In this document: one piece after another, positions 19,304 to 27,708 of the stretch | Position numbering within the stretch: the first letter of the stretch is position 1 | How the letters are laid out: each line of letters starts with the position of its first letter | Assembly: GCF_001423615.1 (NCBI RefSeq) | Contig: NZ_LMOU01000001.1 | Span: 1,471,104 to 1,535,103, forward strand | Direction: 5' to 3' | Length of the DNA: 64,000 bases | Source: Microbacterium sp. Leaf159 | GTDB lineage: Bacteria; Actinomycetota; Actinomycetes; Actinomycetales; Microbacteriaceae | Position numbers and translations under genes: made by a program | Notes under the pieces: model-generated | What the model saw: only the letters and a program-made list of their open reading frames with translations | The model's database searches: none | What the model was told of the DNA's origin: nothing

Positions 19304-19915
19304 ATGAGCGAGAGTGCAGATTCATTGCGGGAGCAACGCAAGCGCGAGACGTCGCGCGCGCTGACCGACACCGCGCGACGCCTGACCGCCGAGCGGGGCT
19401 TCGCCGGCTTCACGGTCGAGGAGCTGTGCGCGGAGGTCGGCGTATCGCGGCGGACGTTCTTCAACTACTTCGAGAGCAAGGAGAACGCGGTTTTCGGCTT
19501 CGCCGCGATCGACCCCCGGCAGGAGGCTCTCGAGGAGGACTTCGTGGTCGATACGGGTGACTTGCTCGACGACTTCATCGCGCTGACGATCGCCCGATTC
19601 GACCTCTTCAATCCACTCGACGACGCTCCCGCCATGTTCGCGATCATCGAGCAGGAGCCCCGACTCATCAAGGCCGCGTTCGAGCAGATCGCCAAGAACG
19701 AGCGCCGCGACATGGGCCTCATCGTGCGGCGGACGGGCGACGGCGATGACGCCGAGCTGCGCGCCGAGGTCCTCGTCCACTCGGTCGGCGCACTGGTGCG
19801 CCTGAGCATGGACCAGCTGCTCCACCACCACTCGACCGACTCGTTCAGCGACCTCCTCAGCCGTCGGCTCGAGGTCGCCCGCACCGTGTACGCACCATCA
19901 CAGAAAGCCGACTGA
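19304..19915 (+). CDS. TetR-family transcriptional repressor
   Basis: 203 residues from the ATG at 19304 (a TTG at 19295 lies inside the operator). The N-terminal HTH spans residues about 10-60 (RALTDTARRLTAERGFAGFTVEELCAEVGVSRRTFFNYFESKENAVFGF). The C-terminal ligand domain is diverged, as usual. Its TGA is followed at once by the ATG of a DHA2-type drug exporter, so it probably represses its own operon through the palindrome at its start. Confidence 0.92.
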   Translation: MSESADSLREQRKRETSRALTDTARRLTAERGFAGFTVEELCAEVGVSRRTFFNYFESKENAVFGFAAIDPRQEALEEDFVVDTGDLLDDFIALTIARFDLFNPLDDAPAMFAIIEQEPRLIKAAFEQIAKNERRDMGLIVRRTGDGDDAELRAEVLVHSVGALVRLSMDQLLHHHSTDSFSDLLSRRLEVARTVYAPSQKAD

Positions 19916-21610
<1,695 letters not shown>

Positions 21611-21626
21611 CCCTCTCACGGACGCC

Positions 21627-21660
21627 ACGGGCCCGCTCCTCATCCGAGGAGCGGGCCCGT
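21627..21660. terminator. Terminator hairpin after the exporter gene
   Basis: Perfect 15-bp arms ACGGGCCCGCTCCTC (21627-21641) and GAGGAGCGGGCCCGT (21646-21660) with a 4-nt loop, between the convergent exporter gene and the small acidic gene. Confidence 0.88.
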
Positions 21661-21673
21661 TGTCTGTGCGCGG

Positions 21674-21856
21674 TCAGGGGAGGTCGCCGACCTCGAGCTC
21701 GTCAGGATGATCGGCGTTGTCGCCGTCGGCCTTCTGGTCCTCGCCCGGAGTCGCGGAGTCGACCTCGGGATCCGGGTCATTCGTCACGAAATCGGCATCC
21801 ACGCCGATCGCGTCGATCCCGGAGCCTTCTTCCGGCGTTGTCTGAGGGTCTGACAT
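21674..21856 (-). CDS. Small acidic protein of unknown function
   Basis: 60 residues, rich in Asp and Glu and almost without Lys/Arg, hence strongly acidic and probably disordered; no Cys, no hydrophobic segment. The ATG has AGGAG 7 nt upstream, which decides the start. It ends just inside the exporter terminator and starts about 130 bases from a divergent acetyltransferase gene. No function is recognised. Confidence 0.7.
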   Translation of the reverse strand: MSDPQTTPEEGSGIDAIGVDADFVTNDPDPEVDSATPGEDQKADGDNADHPDELEVGDLP

Positions 21857-21990
21857 GTTCGCTCCTGTCGTCGGTTGCGGCAAAGGAACATCAGTCTCGC
21901 CGCCGCGCGAGTCGGGCGGCATCCCCTTGACAGGGGATCGACCTTGCGGGGCTCTCGCCATGTCGACGATGACCATGCGACCATCGGACC

Positions 21991-22554
21991 ATGAACGACA
22001 TCCCGCTGGCCCTTCCGACCCTCGTGGGCGAACGAACGCGCCTTCGAGAGTGGCGCCCGGAGGACGTCGGCGTCGTGCAGGAGGCAGCCGGCGACTCCCT
22101 GATCCCGCTCGTCACGACCGTCCCGCACACCGCAGGTGAGGCGGAGGCTCTGGCATTCATCGGTCGCCAACACGATCGGCTCGACTCCGGCGCCGGCTAC
22201 GCGTTCGCAATCGCAGACGGGAACGATAGCGCGGTCGGTCACATCGGTCTCTTCTTCGCGGGCGGCGCGCGAGCGAGCGTGGGCTACTGGATCGCACCCT
22301 CGCATCGCCGCCGCGGGTATGCGCTCGACGCGCTGCTGACCCTGACGACATGGGCGACTGGCCTCGAGAACCTCGATCGAGTCGAGCTCTACATCGAGCC
22401 GGGGAATCAAGGATCCTGGCGAGTGGCAGAGCTGGCCGGCTACGAGCGCGAGGCGCTCCTGCGCGCCTGGAAGCGGATCGGCGGCGATCCCCGCGACATG
22501 TACATGTACACCCGACTCACCGAGCGTGCCCTGGCTTCCTCAGCCCGGAGCTGA
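21991..22554 (+). CDS. GNAT-family N-acetyltransferase (RimJ/RimL-like)
   Basis: 187 residues. The N-terminal pattern LVGERTRLREWRPEDVGVVQ is typical of RimJ/RimL-like GNATs, the acetyl-CoA loop is SHRRRGYALDALL (near residues 104-116), and the end of the fold shows the NQGSWRVAELAGYEREALLR motif. Substrate is unknown. The ATG has no clear ribosome site. It is followed closely by a bidirectional terminator and two tRNA genes on the other strand. Confidence 0.88.
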   Translation: MNDIPLALPTLVGERTRLREWRPEDVGVVQEAAGDSLIPLVTTVPHTAGEAEALAFIGRQHDRLDSGAGYAFAIADGNDSAVGHIGLFFAGGARASVGYWIAPSHRRRGYALDALLTLTTWATGLENLDRVELYIEPGNQGSWRVAELAGYEREALLRAWKRIGGDPRDMYMYTRLTERALASSARS

Positions 22555-22566
22555 CGCCGGATACGC

Positions 22567-22595
22567 AAAAAACCCCCGGGAATCCCGGGGGTTTT
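22567..22595. terminator. Bidirectional intrinsic terminator
   Basis: AAAACCCCCGGG (22569-22580) pairs with CCCGGGGGTTTT (22584-22595) across a 3-nt loop. U-runs arise on both strands, so it ends both the acetyltransferase message and the minus-strand tRNA transcript. Confidence 0.92.
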
Positions 22596-22601
22596 CATCT
22601 G

Positions 22602-22675
22602 TAGCAGGAGCGGGGCTTGAACCCGCGACCTCACGATTATGAGTCGTGCGCTCTGACCAGCTGAGCTACCCTGCC
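22602..22675 (-). tRNA. tRNA-Met (CAU anticodon)
   Basis: 74-nt cloverleaf starting GGCAGGGTAGCTCAG. The anticodon loop CTCATAA carries CAU (22639-22641), and the T arm reads CGGGTTCAAGCCCCG. CCA is not encoded. The paired first base and general sequence suit elongator tRNA-Met rather than initiator. tRNA-Ile2, whose CAU is later modified, cannot be fully excluded from sequence alone. Confidence 0.9.
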
Positions 22676-22709
22676 ACACCGCATCCGCATCGCAGATACG
22701 AACGCTGTG

Positions 22710-22781
22710 AGCCCCGAGTCAGGATTGAACTGACGACCCCTTCCTTACCATGGAAGTGCTCTGCCACTGAGCTATCGGGGC
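22710..22781 (-). tRNA. tRNA-Thr (GGU anticodon)
   Basis: 72-nt cloverleaf starting GCCCCGATAGCTCAG. Anticodon stem CTTCC/GGAAG with loop ATGGTAA gives GGU (22747-22749 on the plus strand). T arm is CAGTTCAATCCTG, acceptor GCCCCGA/TCGGGGC, position 73 U, no encoded CCA. It lies 34 bases upstream of tRNA-Met, probably one transcript. Confidence 0.95.
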
Positions 22782-22850
22782 GTGCTGCCCCTCGCGGGGC
22801 AACCACACGAGAATACCATCACTGTGGCGTCCTCATGAAATCGAGGCGGG

Positions 22851-24134
22851 TCAGTACGTGTACCGGCCCGCGTTCTCACGCAACCACGGCAGCGGATCGA
22901 TCGTGCTGCCGTTGATGATGATCTCGAAATGCAGGTGGGCACCGTACGAACGACCGGTGTTGCCCGTGTGTCCGACGATGTCGCCGACCTTCACGGTCTG
23001 CCCTGCCTTGACCTGGAGCGAGCCGTACTGCATGTGCGAGTAGTGGCTCGTGATGACCTGTCCGTCGATCACGTGATCGATGTAGACGGTCACACCGTAG
23101 GCGCCACCCTGCTCGGTCGCGATGCGCACGACGCCGTCGGCGACCGCCTGGATCGGCGCGCCCTCACCGGGCACGAAGTCGATGCCCTCGTGCAGCCGGC
23201 CCCAGCGCATGCCGTAGCCCGAACTCATTCCCACGCCGACCTTGAAGGGCCACTGAATGGCCGCCTCGGGGTCGTTGGTGAAGATCTCGTTGGAGTAGTT
23301 GATGCCCTCTTCCGACGCCACCTGGATCAGAGATACGGTCGAGAAGCTGTCCGAGCGCGCGAGCGACTCGTTCTGCACATCGGAGGATGTGACGAACGCC
23401 TGGATCTCGTCGTCGGCCGCACCGGCGGTCGACGACCCGGAAGCGGCGACGAGCGACGTGGCGCCGAGCGGCTGCGAGCCCTGGACCGCAGCAACGGCCT
23501 CGGCGGGAAGAGTCATGCCGACCGCGAGGAGGCCGGCGAGGCTCATCACACCGACGGTCGCTCCGACTGCGAGGAACTTTCGCACCGGCGGGCGGCGCCG
23601 AGCGACGTGCTCAGCGGGCACGTCTTCGGCCGGAGCAGCCTCGGACGCCTCATCGGCGGAAGCCTGAGCGGTCTTGGGAGCGACGGAGCGGAAAGCGCGG
23701 GATGCGGAGGCGAAGGCATCTTCGTCGTACTCACCGTTCGACGCGGGGGTCTCGTCATCAGCATCCACCGGCGCGGCATCCACTGGAGCGGAGTCCACGG
23801 GCTCAGCCTGAGCGGCTTCGGCGAGCGGCTCGACGACGATCTCGGGGGCCTCGGCCTCAGCCTCGGCGATCTCGGTCGAGTCGGCGCCCGCAGATGCGGC
23901 GGCGACGGCGGTCGCGGCGAGGAAGACCTCGGCGGTGTTGAGCCGCTCACGAGCGGCGCGACGGGAAGCGGGGGCGTCCGAGGCGAGGGGGGCGGCTTCG
24001 GAGACGGCTTCCGTCACTCCTGCCGCAGAGGCCTCGAAGGCCGCAGTGCGGGGACGGCTGGAGCGGCGCGTGGGCGCAGAGGCAGCCTGTGAATTCTCGA
24101 AGGGCAAATCAGATTCTCTCGGGTCAAACGTCAA
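22851..24134 (-). CDS. M23-family metallopeptidase with long cytoplasmic N-terminus
   Basis: 427 residues. Residues 1-185 are Ala/Glu/Asp-rich and low in complexity. A basic RRRPPVRK leads into one membrane segment at about 187-207. The rest faces outside and ends in an M23 (LytM) domain at about 300-420, with the zinc ligands H315 and D319 (RLHEGIDF) and H402 of HLHF, and catalytic H400. It should therefore be an active cell-wall endopeptidase or an adhesin-like regulator. The 185-residue acidic cytoplasmic part is unusual; it could dock to a cell-division or elongation scaffold, which is inference. It ends close to the tRNA-Thr gene. Confidence 0.9.
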   Translation of the reverse strand: MTFDPRESDLPFENSQAASAPTRRSSRPRTAAFEASAAGVTEAVSEAAPLASDAPASRRAARERLNTAEVFLAATAVAAASAGADSTEIAEAEAEAPEIVVEPLAEAAQAEPVDSAPVDAAPVDADDETPASNGEYDEDAFASASRAFRSVAPKTAQASADEASEAAPAEDVPAEHVARRRPPVRKFLAVGATVGVMSLAGLLAVGMTLPAEAVAAVQGSQPLGATSLVAASGSSTAGAADDEIQAFVTSSDVQNESLARSDSFSTVSLIQVASEEGINYSNEIFTNDPEAAIQWPFKVGVGMSSGYGMRWGRLHEGIDFVPGEGAPIQAVADGVVRIATEQGGAYGVTVYIDHVIDGQVITSHYSHMQYGSLQVKAGQTVKVGDIVGHTGNTGRSYGAHLHFEIIINGSTIDPLPWLRENAGRYTY

Positions 24135-24229
24135 GCTCGGGGGCGCTTACAACGTTCATCGATTCGGGCCGATGAAAGTAACGATCGGATAAACCCTAGC
24201 CTGGTCCACCTGGGAATGCCATGAATTCG

Positions 24230-25024
24230 TCACGTTTCATCTCGAAGAACATCGAGGACACGGTCGTGGACCTGGGTTCCACCGGCGACGAGCATGGGTC
24301 TCAGTGACGTCGTGTCGGCCAGCGAGACGCGACCGCCGGCTTCAGTCACCAGCAGCGCTCCAGCCGCGTGATCCCAGGGCTTGAGCCCACGCTCGAAGTA
24401 TCCGTCCAGCCGGCCGGCCGCGACGAACGCCAGGTCCAAGGCAGCGGATCCGGCGCGGCGGAGATCTCTGGCGATCGTCATGACCTTGCGCACGGTGGCG
24501 AGGTCGCCGTCGTGCGTGGCCGGGTCGTACCCGAAACCGGTCGCCAACAGTGCGCCCGCCGGCGTCTCGGTGGTGACGGAGAGTCGGATGTCTCCGAGGA
24601 ATGCCCCCTCACCACGCGCCGCCGTGAACATCTCTCCTGCTGCAGGTGCGTAGACGGCCGCTGCGAGCGCCTCCCACTCCCCCGGGATGGTGCTTCCCCG
24701 GACCGCGGCGATACTCACCGCATAGGAGGGGATGCCGTAGGCATAGTTCACCGTGCCGTCGATCGGATCGACGACCCAGGTGATCCCGGTCTCACCCACC
24801 TCGGCCTCGGACTCCTCACCGAGGAACCCGTCTCCCGGCCGGGCGACCCGGAGACGTTCACGAATCAGCACCTCGACCTCACGGTCGGCGTCGGTCACGA
24901 TGTCAGCGAGGCTCGACTTGGTCGCGGCGAGGTGCACGCCCTCCGCGCGACGCGTGCGCGCGAGCTCGCCGGCCTCGGAGGCGATGCTCGCGGCGAGGGC
25001 CGTCAGTTCGAGTTCGAGGCTCAC
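24230..25024 (-). CDS. Inositol monophosphatase family protein
   Basis: 264 residues, Mg2+-dependent phosphatase of the IMPase/SuhB/CysQ group. Metal ligands are visible: E70 in FLGEESE, D86 and D89 in WVVDPIDGTVNYAYG, and the second motif WDHAAGALLVTEAGG near residue 216. Candidate substrates are inositol-1-phosphate, histidinol phosphate or PAP; motifs do not separate these. Its start overlaps the upstream membrane protein gene by four bases. Confidence 0.92.
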   Translation of the reverse strand: MSLELELTALAASIASEAGELARTRRAEGVHLAATKSSLADIVTDADREVEVLIRERLRVARPGDGFLGEESEAEVGETGITWVVDPIDGTVNYAYGIPSYAVSIAAVRGSTIPGEWEALAAAVYAPAAGEMFTAARGEGAFLGDIRLSVTTETPAGALLATGFGYDPATHDGDLATVRKVMTIARDLRRAGSAALDLAFVAAGRLDGYFERGLKPWDHAAGALLVTEAGGRVSLADTTSLRPMLVAGGTQVHDRVLDVLRDET

Positions 25025-26004
25025 TGCGGCGGGTACGGCGGAGCCGGCGGATAGGCAGCGGGCGCGTCAGGCGCCTGCGGCACGGGCGGGACCGGGTGAC
25101 CCTGCGCGTAGGGCTCGGGGGCGACCGGGAACGGAGCGGTCTGGAACGGCTGCGGAGCCGACGCGACCGGCAGCGCCGCCTGCTGCTGCGGCTGCTGCGG
25201 CTGCGGCTGCGGCTGCGGCTGCACCGACGGGTACCCCGTGTAGTACGCGTTCCAGTCGGGCGATCCGTCGGGCAGGACGGGAAGAGGTGTGACACCGTCG
25301 GCGTACGACGGCCATGCCGGCGCGGCTGCGATGCCGTGCCCCGCAACGGCGGCCGCCGCGGGCTTGCGCGGTGCGAACAGCGCGTTCAGCAGCGGGATCA
25401 GCGTCGTGCCGACCGCGGCGAGGATCGTGAGGGCGACGACGATGCGCCAGTACAGCTCGCCGTACTCGAAGGTGTGCGGGAACGTCAGGAAGAAGACGAG
25501 CATGCCGACGAGACCCGCGAGGAAGGCGATCGTCGCGAAGTAGATGATCCGGGTGAACGTCGTCACATGGCGCTGCGCGGCGGGGGTGAACAGACGCACG
25601 TGCAGCAGCGCGAGCTGGAGGATGCCGACGACCAGGAGAAGCTGGAAGAACCGCTCCGCACCGGTGAAGTACTGGTCATCCTCCGGCAGCCAGATCTTGA
25701 CTGCTCCGACCAGCAGGGCGACGATCCAGGTGACCATGCTCGACAGAGCGAGCCAGTCAGGACGGTTGGGAGCGAGCCCTGCCTCGAGGATCGCGATCCC
25801 CGCGAAGGCCGCGAGCAGAAGGATCGTCAGGAACGCCCGACCGATGAGACCGTCCTGATCCCCGATCAGCACCCACACGACGCAGACCAGCGCAGCTGCG
25901 ATGAGCGCGCCGATGGCGATCCAGATCGCTCCTCGAATGAGGAGTGACATGTTCTTCTTCTCGACCAGCGCAGGTGCCTGCGGGGCGATCTCCGGCTGCG
26001 ACAT
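25021..26004 (-). CDS. Multi-pass membrane protein with Pro/Gln-rich tail
   Basis: 327 residues from the ATG with GAGAGG 8 nt upstream. After a short N-terminus (SQPEIAPQAPALVEKKN) there are about seven hydrophobic segments between residues 22 and 225, in pairs. The last 90 residues are a Pro/Gln/Ala-rich tail, including a run of QP repeats, and are probably disordered in the cytoplasm. Function is not recognised. Translation is coupled to the inositol-phosphatase-like gene. Confidence 0.8.
   Translation of the reverse strand: MSQPEIAPQAPALVEKKNMSLLIRGAIWIAIGALIAAALVCVVWVLIGDQDGLIGRAFLTILLLAAFAGIAILEAGLAPNRPDWLALSSMVTWIVALLVGAVKIWLPEDDQYFTGAERFFQLLLVVGILQLALLHVRLFTPAAQRHVTTFTRIIYFATIAFLAGLVGMLVFFLTFPHTFEYGELYWRIVVALTILAAVGTTLIPLLNALFAPRKPAAAAVAGHGIAAAPAWPSYADGVTPLPVLPDGSPDWNAYYTGYPSVQPQPQPQPQQPQQQAALPVASAPQPFQTAPFPVAPEPYAQGHPVPPVPQAPDAPAAYPPAPPYPPQ
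25181..25232. repeat. CTG/CGGCTG microsatellite inside a coding region
   Basis: About 52 bases made of CTGCGG and CTG units, coding on the minus strand for the alternating Gln-Pro and Gln-Gln stretch of the membrane protein tail. Slippage here would change the tail by whole codons or units of two codons. Confidence 0.75.
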
Positions 26005-26113
26005 CGCGTTCCTCTCGTTGAGCGGCGTTGCGTTCATCCTTGCATGCACCGACGCCTGACCAGGAGCGCCAGCGCGATCGGGGACAACTTCGCGCTCGAG
26101 GCGCTCCCCGCAC

Positions 26114-26911
26114 TCAGCCGCCCTTGCGAGCCGACGAGGCGGCGAACGCGGAGATCCGCGCCTGTGCATCGGCCGTCGCCATGGACGCTCCGATCGAGCG
26201 GGCCTCCTCGCTCAGCTGCTCCGCGAACGTGCGCTCGGGTTGCGAACGCACGAGCCGCTTGGCGTGGCCGTATGCCTCGGCGGCACCGGCCAGCCAGAAG
26301 CGGGCGACCTCCTCGGCGCGTGCCCGCACCTTCTCGGCTTCGTCCGGTGAATCGCTCCCCTCGACGGCCTCGGCGACGAGTCCCCACTCCACCGCCTCGG
26401 CGGCGGAGAGGAGGCGGTCCTGCAGTACGAGCTGAAGGGCCCGGCGCTGACCGATCGCATGAGCGAGCTGCGCCGACACCGAGAGGTCAGGGGTGAGCCC
26501 GATGTTCGCGTACAGACTGCCCAGACGAGAACGCGAGCCGACGACGGCGTAGTCGCTGCTGAGCAGGATGCCGAGTCCACCCCCGGCCGTCGTACCGTGG
26601 GCCGCCGCGACCACTGGCACCGCAGACTCGGTCAGCGAGCGGATGCCACTGTTGATCACCTCGGCGAGCGCGGTGATCTCGTCACCGGAGCCCATCGTCG
26701 TCGCCATCTCGATGACGTCGCCGCCCGCGCAGAACGCGGGACCTGCGGCATCGACCAGGATCGCCTTCACGTCCGCCCGCGCTGTCGCCTCGGCAGTCGC
26801 GTCCCGCCAGGCGTGCGCGAGGTCGGCATTGAAGGCGTTGAGTCGCGCGGGGCGGTTCAGCGTGAGCCGAGCCAGCCCTTCATCGACCGAGAACAGGATG
26901 GCATCGCTCAT
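26114..26911 (-). CDS. Enoyl-CoA hydratase/isomerase (crotonase) family protein
   Basis: 265 residues. GAAGGAG 6 nt before the ATG at 26911 sets the start. Crotonase features are VDEGLARLTLNRPARLNAFN, the oxyanion-hole segments FCAGGDV and AAHGTTAGGGLGILLSSDYAV (near residue 105), and the acyl-CoA region LGSLYANIGLTPDLSVS. The usual catalytic glutamate in the loop after the second oxyanion segment is replaced by Asn/Ile-type residues (YANIGL), so it may be an isomerase or other crotonase rather than a true hydratase. It is an isolated gene. Confidence 0.88.
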   Translation of the reverse strand: MSDAILFSVDEGLARLTLNRPARLNAFNADLAHAWRDATAEATARADVKAILVDAAGPAFCAGGDVIEMATTMGSGDEITALAEVINSGIRSLTESAVPVVAAAHGTTAGGGLGILLSSDYAVVGSRSRLGSLYANIGLTPDLSVSAQLAHAIGQRRALQLVLQDRLLSAAEAVEWGLVAEAVEGSDSPDEAEKVRARAEEVARFWLAGAAEAYGHAKRLVRSQPERTFAEQLSEEARSIGASMATADAQARISAFAASSARKGG

Positions 26912-26957
26912 GGCTTCTCCTTCGAGCACAGGACGTAGGCCCTCAGGCTAATCGCGA

Positions 26958-27449
26958 TCAGCGCTGTTCCTGCACGCGTTCGGTGAAAGCCTCCATACGC
27001 CGCCTGGTGCCGTCGAGACGGATGTCCACCTGCCCCGGCGCCAGTACCTCACTGGGCGCGAGGGGGTGCGCGAGTCGCACATTCTCGTGGCAGGACAGGT
27101 CGGCACACATGTAGGTTCCCACCGAATCGCCCCGCGCTCCCGCCTCGCCTACGCGCCGCGCGGAGAACAACGCGACCTGGTTGCCCGGTTGCATCGTGTG
27201 GCAGATGTTGCACATCCCCGAACGATGACGCCCGGGGTCCGATGCCCGGAGCACGACGCCCGAGATCCGCCCCTCGTGCTGGGTCAGGACGTAGCCCCGA
27301 CGACCGGCACCCGGATCCCGCCATGCGAAGAAGTCCAGGTAGTCCCAGTCGATCAGCACGAGATCGTGTGGCATCTCCATGACCCGCAGCTCGTCCTCAT
27401 CCGCGTTGACGAAGGACGCGCGGATGTCTGCTTCGGTGAGCGCTCGCAT
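26958..27449 (-). CDS. FBP-domain zinc protein (EF-G-binding-protein C-terminal type)
   Basis: 163 residues. The treble-clef zinc site is C80 and C83 (MCNICHTM) with C115 and C120 (YMCADLSCHENVR), and the N-terminal half contains LVLIDWDYLDFFAWRDP, typical of the actinobacterial FBP family. FusB-type relatives bind EF-G and can protect against fusidic acid; whether this one does is unknown. The ATG is 6 nt after TAGACT (minus strand, 27456-27461), so it is probably leaderless. Confidence 0.85.
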   Translation of the reverse strand: MRALTEADIRASFVNADEDELRVMEMPHDLVLIDWDYLDFFAWRDPGAGRRGYVLTQHEGRISGVVLRASDPGRHRSGMCNICHTMQPGNQVALFSARRVGEAGARGDSVGTYMCADLSCHENVRLAHPLAPSEVLAPGQVDIRLDGTRRRMEAFTERVQEQR

Positions 27450-27657
27450 CCGTCCAGTCTATGAAGACGTCAGGGCATCGGCGCCATCCGGTCCGGCTGC
27501 TCGCTCTTCCGTACACCCGGGGTGAGTTCCGGGGTGAAAAAACGCGTGGATGAGTCAGACGGTCGAGTCGACGGCCCGGCTCCCACCTATCGTGAACACA
27601 GGTCGACGAGAGCACGAACCCCCAGGTTCGCCCCTCCCACACGCTCCCGACTGTGAA

Positions 27658-27690
27658 GCGCACCTCGCGTCACCCGATCACGAGGTGCGC
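27658..27690 (-). terminator. Terminator hairpin after the LuxR gene
   Basis: GCGCACCTCG (27658-27667) pairs perfectly with CGAGGTGCGC (27681-27690) around a 13-nt loop, about 20 bases past the LuxR stop. On the minus strand it is followed by TTCAC rather than a full T-run. Confidence 0.7.
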
Positions 27691-27708
27691 CTCAGTCGAC
27701 CGCCCGGC

